This document shows, piece by piece, positions 11,501 to 19,900 of a DNA stretch of 64,000 nt (position 1 is its first letter; each line of letters opens with the position of its first letter). Below the pieces are notes generated by a model. It did not search any database. It saw only the letters and a list, made by a program, of their open reading frames with translations, and was not told the origin of the DNA. The position numbers and the translations under genes were made by a program. This DNA is from Zygaena filipendulae (Eukaryota; Arthropoda; Insecta; Lepidoptera; Zygaenidae). The stretch spans positions 15,398,501 to 15,462,500 of the forward strand of contig OU015651.1 of NCBI GenBank assembly GCA_907165275.2, read 5' to 3'.

Positions 11501-13225
11501 GTTCATTTCCGGAATTCCCTCAAGAAGTCCTTCGAGAATCGAAATGCAAAGTCACTCGAATTTAAAGTTATTAATATAGTAACTGTGCCCGCGGTTTCAC
11601 TCGCGGTAATTTCGGAGTTCCCCCGGGAATTCCAGGATAAAAAGTACCCTATGTCCTTCTCTGTACCCCTGACCACGTGCATGCCGAATTTTTATCCAAA
11701 TCCGTTCAGCGTTTTGCGTGTTTGAGTAACAACATCCAAACATCCACACTTTCACATTTATAATATTAGTAGGATTATGAGAAATGTTCGTTTAAATCAT
11801 TGATTCCCAAAGTGGTCCAGGTGGACCCCCAGGGGTCTATCCATCCATCCATACATACATACTTACAAACTTTCGCATTTATAATATTAGTAGGATGAAA
11901 TAAAGATTTATTTATTGCTTTATGAAGCCGGGTATTTGTACGGAAAAAAGTAATACTTTATTCTTTTTTTTCCTTTCAATCCTAGGACTTGTTCAATCAC
12001 ATAAAAATCAACGACCAGGCGCCCGCGCAGACCGAGCTGATCCCTGAAAACATCTCCCGTCATCTCAGGAACTGGTGGTATTACAACCAGGTAAATAAAA
12101 CTATTATTATAGGTAATTTGTATTTAATGAACGGTGCCTCAACCCACGATGATGAACTTTCCCACAGGAACATATTTTATGAAACAAATTTTAATATTTA
12201 TTACTAAACTAGCTGTCCTACGCGGTTTCACCCGCGGTAATTTCGAAGTTCCTGCGGGAATTCCAGGATAAAATATAGATATAAACCTTCCTCATGAATC
12301 ACTCTATCTATTAGTGAAAACAGCATGAAAATCAGTAGCATAGTTTTAAAGATCTAAGCATACATAGGGACAGATAGACAGCGGGAAGCGACTTCATTTT
12401 ATATTATGTAGTGATAAAAAGATACCTATCTAAAGGATTTTTCTATAACTTTTTTTTGGGAAAGTTGTTTACTATCGTATGCACTATGTTTAGGTATCGT
12501 CGACTAATTCGAAAAAAAAGGGTCATATCATACACTATGTATGGTTAAATTAGGGACGTATTGAAGGAGGATGTTCAGTATTTGGTTTTGGTCTTTAATA
12601 TCTAACCGCCGCACTCAGAGTAGACTTTAATGATTACTTAGTTAAGTATAGATTTTTAAAACAAAACTGCCGCAATCAGACCAGTTTAATAAAATAATGT
12701 TAATTGGCATTTAACTAATTAAGTTACATCTCATTAAATTCCAATTAACATTAATTTACTGAACGTCTCTGATTGCGGCAGTTTTGTTTTAAAAATCTAT
12801 ACTTAACTAAGTAATCATTAAAGTCGACTCTGAGTGCGGCCGTAAAAGATACAAAAAAAAACAATTTAATGCATAAAAAATATTTACGAAAATTTTTCAT
12901 TTAATCCACTGTTCCTTTGCTGCCACCATCGCGCCGATAAATTAACTTTCAAATGACCTTTAGACCATGCACCAGCATAAATCTTTTTTATGAAAGGTTT
13001 TCTTTGTTTTCACTCAGGGTTTTTAATCATTTATTTTTTATTTACACATGTAAAGCCAGCATGAGTTATCGAGAGTTTGAATAAATCCCTAGTTGAACCT
13101 TCCACTCTGTACAATATATTTGCTGATACTTTGACTGATTTTTGTTGTAACACATTTTGACCGACGCTTATGTTTTCGCTTTACAGGACGATCTCAAGCC
13201 GTTCATAAACATCGAACAGTTTTAA
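2554..13225 (+). CDS. 3' part of an unrecognised ten-exon gene (287 aa seen)
   Basis: I do not recognise this family. Exons joined by splice consensus and phase: 2554-2601, 3240-3451, 4933-4999, 5445-5482, 7673-7746, 7825-7858, 10120-10165, 10573-10773, 11986-12090, 13187-13225 (stop TAA). They sum to 864 nt, and every junction keeps one open frame. The start lies upstream and was not found. The product begins with an Arg-rich stretch, then a GC-rich exon with Gly/Leu/Pro and a 'YDFGNGG' motif. A Lys-rich segment follows (KKKKRKP, near residue 160), then a Ser/Glu-rich stretch. It ends in two conserved-looking exons with 'LRNWWYYNQ' and the C-terminus FINIEQF. No membrane segment is visible; a cytoplasmic tail is possible but only inferred. 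Two donors must be GC (5483, 10774) to keep the frame. Introns are filled with Helitron and MITE copies. A possible ATTAAA polyadenylation signal lies at 13357. Confidence 0.6.
2909..3168 (-). mobile_element. Helitron-like element, diverged subfamily
   Basis: CTAG plus the CCCGAGGTTTCACCCGCG hairpin starts it. The body differs from the main family ('CCTTATAACATCAG...GAAAAGCTGTTAA') and is shared with the element at 55703-56035. It lies in the intron before the exon at 3240. Confidence 0.5.
3652..3997. mobile_element. Candidate MITE with ~18-bp TIRs
   Basis: CTGCAGCCTTACTCTTGA at the left is mirrored by TCAAGAGTAAGGCAGCAG at the right. The interior is AT-rich with repeated 'ATCGAA' words and has no coding frame. 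Target duplication is not clear. Confidence 0.45.
4546..4720 (+). mobile_element. Helitron-like element
   Basis: It starts TCTAATATTATAAATGCGAA and carries the 'TTACGCTTTCACGC' and 'CAGAGATACAGAAAAGGATATAGGG' blocks. It ends in a decayed hairpin near 4700. It lies in the intron before the exon at 4933. Confidence 0.55.
6415..6724. mobile_element. 310-bp MITE, PIF/Harbinger-like (TAA target duplication)
   Basis: Ends GGTCCGTATTCC and GGAATACGAACC are inverted repeats flanked on both sides by TAA (6412-6414 and 6725-6727). GG/CC ends with a 3-bp TAA duplication fit PIF/Harbinger. The interior is full of 'AAGT' and 'ACTTGA' words and has no transposase. Confidence 0.6.
6747..7076 (-). mobile_element. 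CRE-bearing ~330-bp MITE-like element (copy 2, complete)
   Basis: Complete copy bounded by AATAGGGATG and CATGCCTATT. Inside, AGTCCGTC plus ACACGTATTTTTT occurs near each end in opposite orientation (diverged long TIRs). The centre holds GTGACGTCAC and a decayed TGATGTCA. Confidence 0.7.
7077..7672. other. AT-rich intron, no feature recognised
   Basis: Part of the intron between exons 5445-5482 and 7673-7746 of the first gene. No repeat end, RNA gene or coding signal was recognised. Confidence 0.4.
8683..8895 (+). mobile_element. Helitron-like element
   Basis: Runs from TACTAATAGACATGTGAAAG through the 'TTTGTTTGTTTGTTACG' block to a decayed hairpin and CTAG, followed by T as expected for insertion between A and T. 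Confidence 0.6.
9127..9313 (-). mobile_element. Helitron-like element
   Basis: The hairpin end 'TTCCCGCGGTTTCGCC' opens the copy. It keeps the 'CCTTTTCTGTATCCCTGATAACG' and 'GTAAGAAACAAACGAACAAACTCACTTTCGCAT' blocks but the terminal motif is decayed. Confidence 0.55.
10203..10421 (+). mobile_element. Helitron-like element, well-preserved GGAT subfamily
   Basis: It starts TCCTACTAATATTA after an A, contains GGAT repeats, and ends with the hairpin CGCGG-GTGAAA-CCGCG 9-10 nt before CTAG followed by T. TC start, subterminal hairpin, CTAG end and A|T target are the Helitron hallmarks, seen here in one copy. There is no coding capacity. Confidence 0.75.
10848..11375. mobile_element. 528-bp TIR element
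   Basis: AGGCCACGACCGCAC at the left is mirrored by GTGCGGACGTGGCCT at the right. Similarity continues inwards about 50 bp through GGCGGTTTGCTTAGCGCCTA. There is no transposase; short open frames inside are not gene-like. It lies just 3' of the exon ending at 10773. Superfamily is not assigned because no target duplication is clear. Confidence 0.65.
11577..11774 (-). mobile_element. Helitron-like element
   Basis: Near-complete copy from 'CTGTGCCCGCGGTTTCACTCGCGG' to TAATATTAGTAGGA. A second 5'-end fragment of the same family follows at 11834-11895. Confidence 0.65.
12209..12405 (-). mobile_element. Helitron-like element
   Basis: It starts CTAGCTGTCC plus the hairpin CGCGG...CCGCGG. The distal part is of the 'AATCAGTAGCATAG...ACAGATAGACAG' subfamily. 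It lies in the intron after exon 11986-12090. Confidence 0.6.
12608..12840. mobile_element. Palindromic foldback MITE (copy 1)
   Basis: Two arms of about 80 bp (GCCGCACTCAGAGT ... and its reverse complement) enclose a short AT-rich centre. The arms also share ACTTAGTTAAGTATAGAT and AAACTGCCGCAATCAGA. A second copy at 23095 shows it is mobile. No coding capacity. Confidence 0.75.
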
Positions 13226-13732
13226 TATTGAAGAATAACAATTGGACGTAGTTATGCAAAAATGTTCCAATCCACAATGGTTCAAAATTGAGATAAACGC
13301 AATTACTTCAATTACTTATATTGTCTTGGGAACATTTTTTTGTTTTTACCACTATAATTAAAAACTGTAGGTTTTGTTGTAGGAATACATAATATGTACC
13401 TACTTATTGTCTAACAGTGTGCCTATTTTATTGCTATGAGTCTACTTAACCAGTTTAGTATGACTGACAATCTCACACAAACTACTTCCTTATAATTATG
13501 TTAAATAGTTGTTCGGTCCTGAATAAGTATGTAATTGGTAGAGCAATGTTGTATGGCTACGGTATTCCGTATACAAAAGATACACGACAGTTGAACATTT
13601 ATTATAGCAACTCATAGCATCCAAAAGAGCCATTCCCTTTCATCCTCGCGATAGCATTGCCCGCTGAATATACAGACGGATACAGTGACGGATTTGTATA
13701 TTTGCCGCCAGTAGGCTATTTCAATAGGCTAT

Positions 13733-14052
13733 TCCAATAATTTTGTTTTTAGTCTGTCTTGTAGATCAATTAAAAATGTTGGACACGTATTTTTTCTTTT
13801 TTTACGTAATCAAAAAATAACAGCGATACATTGAGTTGAAATTTCGCGTGACGTCACTAACTAGTGGAGTTTGTATGGCGGCTTGTAGCGGTAAGTGACG
13901 TCACGAGCCCCCACCCTAAATTTAATGCGCTTTATCTCTGTGTATTTTCATTTATTTGAAAAATAAAAAAATACGTGCCTAATGATTTTTAATTTTCTAA
14001 AAGACGGACTAATTAAAATTTTGATTTTCAAAAGTTGTCAACATCCCTATTT
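13733..14052 (+). mobile_element. CRE-bearing ~330-bp MITE-like element (copy 3)
   Basis: Opposite orientation to copy 2, complete to CATCCCTATT. Two intact TGACGTCA palindromes sit about 50 bp apart in the centre, near 13850 and 13898. Confidence 0.7.
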
Positions 14053-14099
14053 TTCCGCCCCAAACGACTCTACTTTTATCTTAGGTCACAATAATACGT

Positions 14100-14278
14100 A
14101 CTGTTGTAAGTATAAATGTGAAAGTGAGTTTGTTTGTTTGTTACGCTTTCACGCCTTAACGGCTCGAGCGATTATCATGAAATTTTGCATACACGGTTTC
14201 AGGTTAGGGTGCTTTTGTCCCGAAATTAACGCTGGCACTCCGTAAATCACCTCGAGTAAAACCACGGGCAACAGCTAG
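14100..14278 (+). mobile_element. Helitron-like element
   Basis: It runs from the 'TATAAATGTGAAAGTGAGTT' block to CAGCTAG followed by T. The terminal hairpin has decayed to AAACCACGGGC. It begins about 45 bp after MITE copy 3. Confidence 0.55.
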
Positions 14279-14638
14279 TCACTTACATACATCAGCAGGT
14301 TTGTAGAACTAAGTTGTTATGACCGTCAATTTGGAACGTGCCCTCTCTTGAAAAGAGCTGACAAGAAACTTAGCTACCAGATCGATGGGTCAGTTTTCAA
14401 ATATTTTTACAACCCAATAATTCTGCCTACTGACCCTGCTGGTAAATCCGTCACTGTACAGACGCCATGAAACCGCCTCCCGCCACGGTCCGGACTTCAG
14501 GCGCGTTCCGGTCTCAAGGGGAATTCGCACAATTCCCAACCGGAAGCGGATAGAGTAAGCACTCGCACTTGCAAAGTAAAATGTGCGCAAGGCACGGACA
14601 ATGGACGATAGAGAGGATCGAGCCTGCCGCTCACTAAT

Positions 14639-15149
14639 GCGCTTATTACATTTTGCAATTTCAGAGCACCAATTTAAGGCTCTAAATCGGATACAATTTA
14701 AGCGCATTATTACACCTTGCAATTTCAAGACACCAATTTAGTGCTTTAAATCGGATACAATTTAAGCGCATTATTACACCTTGCAATTTCAAGACACCAA
14801 TTTAGGGCTCTAAATCGGATACAATTTAAGCGCATTATTACACCTTGCAATTTCAAGACACAAATTTAGTGCTTTAAATCGGATACAATTTAAGCGCATT
14901 ATTACACCTTGCAATTTCAAGACACAAATTTAGTGCTTTAAATCGGATACAATTTAAGCGCATTATTACACCTTGCAATTTCAAGACACAAATTTAGTGC
15001 TTTAAATCGGATACAATTTAAGCGCATTATTACACCTTGCAATTTCAAGACACAAATTTAGTGCTTTAAATCGGATACAATTTAAGCGCATTATTACACC
15101 TTGCAATTTCAAGACACCAATTTAGGGCTCTAAATCGGATACAATTTAG
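14639..15149. repeat. 64-bp tandem repeat, 8 units
   Basis: Units start (GCGCATTA) at 14639, 14702, 14766, 14830, 14894, 14958, 15022 and 15086. Each holds TTGCAATTTCAAGACAC and TAAATCGGATACAATTTA. Units 2-8 differ by only a few bases, mainly AGTGCTTT versus AGGGCTCT. The last unit is also the left arm of the adjoining foldback. Confidence 0.93.
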
Positions 15150-15334
15150 AGTCGGTGAGTGAGAGAGAGAGAGCGAGTGATCACACTACATTAAAATGTA
15201 CCCTACAGCAGTCGATTTAGAGTACAATTTAGTGTAGTGTGATTGCTCGCTCTCTCTCTCTCACTCACCGACCCTAAATTGTATCCGATTTAGAGCACTA
15301 AATTGGTGTTTTGAAATTGCAAGGTGTAATAAGT
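15086..15334. mobile_element. Foldback element with (GA)n arm tips
   Basis: Arms of about 105 bp: TTGCAATTTCAAGACACC ... GAGAGAGAGCGAGTGATCAC on the left and its reverse complement on the right, ending TTGCAAGGTGTAATAAG. The loop is about 40 bp. The right arm has one unit where the left side has eight, so the array seems to have expanded in one arm only. Confidence 0.75.
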
Positions 15335-15446
15335 ACTTAAGTCGCTGGGCTAACCTGGCGTCAGCATAAGTGTAGGTACATTTTATATGACTGCAAAGAA
15401 AGTAATGACTTCTGTAGGTACACGTAACTTATATTGTAAGCCCCAC

Positions 15447-15654
15447 TAATATAAGTCGTGCCCCGCGGTTTTACCCGCGTAAATTTCAATGTTCCCGCGG
15501 GAATTCCGGGATAAAAAGTACCCTATGTGTTAATCTGGTGTATAAGCTATATTATTGTAAAGTTTCATTTTAATCCATCCAGTAGATTATGCGTGAAAGA
15601 GTAACAAACATCCATTCATACTCACATACTTTCGCGTTTATAATATTAGTAGGA
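15447..15654 (-). mobile_element. Helitron-like element, GGAT-subfamily relative
   Basis: Well-preserved copy ('GTGCCCCGCGGTTTTACCC' to TAATATTAGTAGGA). It abuts an opposite copy at 15655-15841, so the two 5' ends meet head to head. Confidence 0.65.
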
Positions 15655-15841
15655 TAAATGCCAAAGTACCTCTGTATGCCTGTCTGTCGGTCTGTTACGC
15701 GTTCACGTCTTAACGGCTCAACCGATCATCATGAAATTTTGTACATACGTTGTCAGAGGTACAGAGATCAAGGACATAGGATACTTTTTATCCCGGAATT
15801 CCCGCGGGATCACGGGCGGGTGAAACCGCGGGAACACCTAG
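15655..15841 (+). mobile_element. Helitron-like element
   Basis: It runs from the junction with the previous copy to the intact terminal hairpin GGGTGAAACCGCGG and CTAG. Its own TC start was lost at the junction. Confidence 0.6.
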
Positions 15842-16231
15842 TAATCACAGGCTGATGCAATATGATTTAATTTTTTTTTATTTTCTATCGCAATTTAGTG
15901 AAAATCTTTTTGATTAATAATGCGTTATTGTCAATTAAATTACTTATCTATTAATTAACTAAGCTCACTCCGCTCGCATGGTGTCTGGAAGTGCGCTGGC
16001 GCCACTGCGGCACCTAGAGATTCAATTTATCTTATTTCCTCTCTCCATGAACCGATTGCGATACAATATACCATTATTTACACTTTTTACTTTTATTTAC
16101 ATTGTTGCATTTGTTGTTACTCTTTTGTGTAAAACAAAGGTTTTTGTTATTATTATAATAACTTAATCTGTTTAGGTAATATTTTTGACATTTAATATTA
16201 AATTACCATATAAATGAATATGGATATAAAG
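15842..16231. other. AT-rich intergenic DNA, nothing recognised
   Basis: Stretch between the Helitron pair and BEL-1. No coding or repeat signal was recognised; a 62-codon frame at 15978 has no supporting feature. Confidence 0.4.
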
Positions 16232-16236
16232 GCAAT

Positions 16237-16700
16237 TGGTGGCGCCACCTTTAGGTTATTTCGTATTTGGAAAAAAATTATTTACTTCTCGCGGGCCGCA
16301 TACGCTGTGCACTGAAACGCCTCGTTTCTGTGGTCTCGAGAAATGGCAAAAAAAAAAAAAACACCGCGCCTGTGCTGCCACGGTACGGTGATTGGCCGAG
16401 ACTTCCGCCATTCGAGCTTGATCGTTGAAAGCAAAAAAATCACTGTCGTAAAATTTCAAGAAGAAGCCTCCGATTCTAATATCTGCATCAAAATATTCGT
16501 GTCGTGATTGTGCTGAGTGTCTTCGATAAGGATACCTATCTACGTCGCTGATCCCGCCCGCGAGCTCGTCTGAGGTGCTGCTGCAGTCGGCCACAAGGTG
16601 AGTGCACAGCCGCCATCTTCAACGGTTCGCGAGATACCAAATTTATAATAAAATACAGTCCACTTTAAACCCACCATCTCTTTCGAATGTTGCAATAACA
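16237..16700 (+). repeat. BEL-1 5' LTR
   Basis: Starts TGGTGGCGCCACC and ends GCAATAACA. A 112-codon minus-strand frame inside is repeated exactly in the 3' LTR. This shows LTR identity and is not evidence for a gene. Confidence 0.95.
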
Positions 16701-16706
16701 TTTTTG

Positions 16707-16723
16707 TGGTCCGTTCGAATCGG
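16707..16723 (+). promoter_or_regulatory. BEL-1 candidate primer-binding site
   Basis: TGGTCCGTTCGAATCGG lies 6 nt after the LTR and begins with TGG, complementary to tRNA CCA. It matches the complement of the tRNA-Tyr 3' end with one extra base and two mismatches, by my recollection of the fly tRNA. Confidence 0.55.
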
Positions 16724-16990
16724 ATTCAATTTATTTCGTTAACCCCGCTCGCCCTTGTTAAGAAATACCTATCTTAATAAGTGTAATATTATATATATTT
16801 TTTCGTATATATCGCCTTACTGTCGCAATATTTCGCTATTTATCTATCTATATTTATGTGCTATTTATATCTTGTAAAAAGTAGCATAATAATATTTTAT
16901 AACCTACAACATTTTCTTGCCGTTATCAGTTAGGTATTCGGTTCGACTCGAGTAAAATATCCTTCCTACCTACATATTTAATTATAAACG

Positions 16991-19900
16991 ATGGCTACTA
17001 AAAGTAGTGTCGCTAAATGCAGGGATGCTAGCGAAAGCAAAGATTCCGTTCTCATGATGCTAGAAGCGAAGCGTAATGTTTTATTCGAGCGTCTACAAAA
17101 TATTTTTGACTTGTCGAAACAAGTTCACACTGACGAGGCGGCAAGGGAAGGTTTTCGTAGTGCGGTCTTAACCGTAGATACGTTGCGCTCAGAGTTCCAA
17201 CAGGTTGTCGATGATTACAACACCCGCTTGTTATCCGCGGACTCCGACGCGCAGCCTAGTTTTAAATGTTTAATTTCATTCGACGAACTGTACGGCCAAA
17301 TTAAGTACGTCAGTTCTCAGTTCGTAAACCAAGTGTCCGATTTGCCGCGTAAGAGTAGACCGTCACTACCGCCCATAGAATTAATGTCATTTAATGGTGA
17401 CATTCGTTCGTGGCCATTATTTTATGCCAGTTTTCGGTCAACTATTCATGAGAATCCATCGCTCACGGACGCTGAGAAACTTTATTACTTGTTAGGTAAA
17501 ATTACTGACAAGGTGCTAGCTTCTTGTACGGGCGTCACTCCGTGCGCCGAGAATTACAATATTTTATTTAAAACTTTAGTTGATAAATATGAAGACAAGC
17601 GCGCCTTGGCTTGTACTTACTTAGATCAAATTATCGATTTCAAAGGTGTGACGAATGCATCTGCTAGTAATTTCGACTTGTTCTTGGATAAGTATGTAAC
17701 CGCCGTAAATGCACTTCGCAATTTGAAATTAGAAGATTTAACTGATTTATTTATATTACATATTGCATTGAGAAAATTAGATTCTGACACGGTACGTACG
17801 TTTGAAATGAGCATCGATAGTAATAAAATTCCCAAATTTAATAGTTTAGTCGATTTTATTAAAAATCAGTCTAAAATCTTACATCGCGCGCCTACGGCTA
17901 CTACGTCACACGCTGTTAGTTCTAGGAAGCAGAGCGATAAGTCACATTCACGCGCAACTTCCAAGAGCAATCCGCCGAATTATCACGCATTCGTTAGTAC
18001 GGATAATAATAGTGGTAAAGTTCAAAGATGTCTTTGTAATAACGCTTCGTTTTCGCATACACATTTATTTAAATGTCCCCAATTTAATGCAATGTCGCCT
18101 GCCGATCGATTTAGAAGCGTTAAGGAATACAATGCGTGTATTAATTGTTTGAGTATTAAGCATAGAATGGCGGTATGTACCTCCTCTACGCATTGCAGAA
18201 TGTGTCGACAAAAACATCACACACTTTTGCATTTTGATAAAAATAGTTTTGCTTTTCCGGACTCGAACCGAGGCCCCGATACCCGGCCGACGCAATTCAA
18301 CGCCGAGCCGACGAGTGCCCCGGCGCCCGCGCCACCTGAGGCGCGCGTCCCCCCCGCGTCCGCCGAGCCTACGATCCCCGCTACCGCTGTCGCTACTTCG
18401 TGTCGCGCCGACGTATCATTGTGTACAACGTCCATTGACGCGTCGTCACACTCGTCGCGCAATGCGTCGCTGGCCTTGCCTATTGCGCGCCAGCGATGTA
18501 TTGCGTCGACGACGGTTCTACTAGCGACCGCGCAAGTGATAATGTACGATGCTCACGGTAGCGGTCATGTCGTGCGTTGTTTACTCGACTCTGCGTCTCA
18601 GAGTAATTTTATAACAAATAGGTGTTGCGAATTGTTAGGTTTAAAGCAAACTTCAACGCCACACACGTTAGTTAAGGGTATAGGAGGTGCGAAAAAAAAC
18701 ATTAAGGGTTCCGTCACCTTACAGTTCAGTTCGCGATTCAATACTGATTTTAAATATAATATTTCGTCGTTGATTGTCGATCGCATCACAGACAGTCTGC
18801 CTACAGCTACTATAGATACGGCTGCCTTGTCGCATTTGAATGGTTTGCCGCTCGCGGATAGCTCGTTCGCCGCGCCGAGCGCCGTGGATGTTTTGATCGG
18901 CGCCTCGCTGTTTCCCCACCTGCTGCTGCCAGGGGTGGTGGCCGGCGACGCGAGCGCTCCGCCCGCTATACAAACCGTCCTAGGTTATATCGTCATGGGC
19001 GACGTCCCCACCGTCGCTCACCGCGCCTCTACGGTCACTTCTTGTTGTGCTACGGTGGCAAAACCTGTGGACGAGTTAATTAAAAAATTTTGGGAACTCG
19101 AAGAATTATCCCTACCGCCCGCTAGATGTCAGGATGACATCGAGTGTGAAGAGTTTTATCGCGCCACCACTGTACGAGATCCCGTCAGTGGTAGATACAA
19201 AGTCGCGTTGCCGTTCCGCTACGATGTATATTCGCTCGGTAACTCGTACGACGCGGCTCGCAGACGTTTCCTTTGCTTAGAGAGGAAGCTTGAGGCTTCT
19301 CAAAAGTTTAGGGTTGCTTACGATGAAGTCATTAGAGAATATTTGCAGAAGGGTTATCTTTCTCCCGCACCTTCGGATAAGCAAGACCCCACTTCTACCC
19401 CCATGTATGTGATTCCACATCATGGTGTAATTCGTGAAGATAAGGCGACGACTAAGCTTCGCATCGTCTTGGACGCCAGTAGTAAGACTAGTACGGGCGT
19501 TTCGTTGAACGACATCCTGCACTCCGGTGAAAATCTACAGGGTGATCTTTTTAAAATATTATTAAACTTTCGATTGTTTCCTATAGCACTATCCGCCGAT
19601 TGTAAACAAATGTTTTTACAGATCGAAATGCGCGAATGTGACCGCAAGTTTCAGCGCATTATGTATCGTTTCGACCCGCGTGACCCGTTACTGTTGTATC
19701 AATTTAATAGAGTGTGCTTTGGTCTTAAGTCGAGCCCCTTCCATGCGCTTCGCACGGTTCAGCAACTGGTCGCCGACGACGGTCATCGCTTTCCCCGCGC
19801 ATCGGAAGTAGCCTCCTCGTCGCTCTACATGGATGATATAGTTTGCTCTATATTACGAGAAAACGATGCTATAGAGGTCGCTGAGGAGCTTATAAATTTA

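Noticed and set aside
14390..14728. 112-codon minus-strand frame
   Set aside because: Its start lies within the 64-bp repeat array and no domain is visible. The GC-richer part could be an old gene fragment but nothing supports that.
16256..16594. 112-codon minus-strand frame repeated at 22560-22898
   Set aside because: It lies wholly within the two BEL-1 LTRs and is duplicated only because the LTRs are identical.
18217..18524. Overlapping frames on both strands inside BEL-1 Gag
   Set aside because: They are shadows of the GC-rich Pro/Ala linker of the true Gag-Pol frame.
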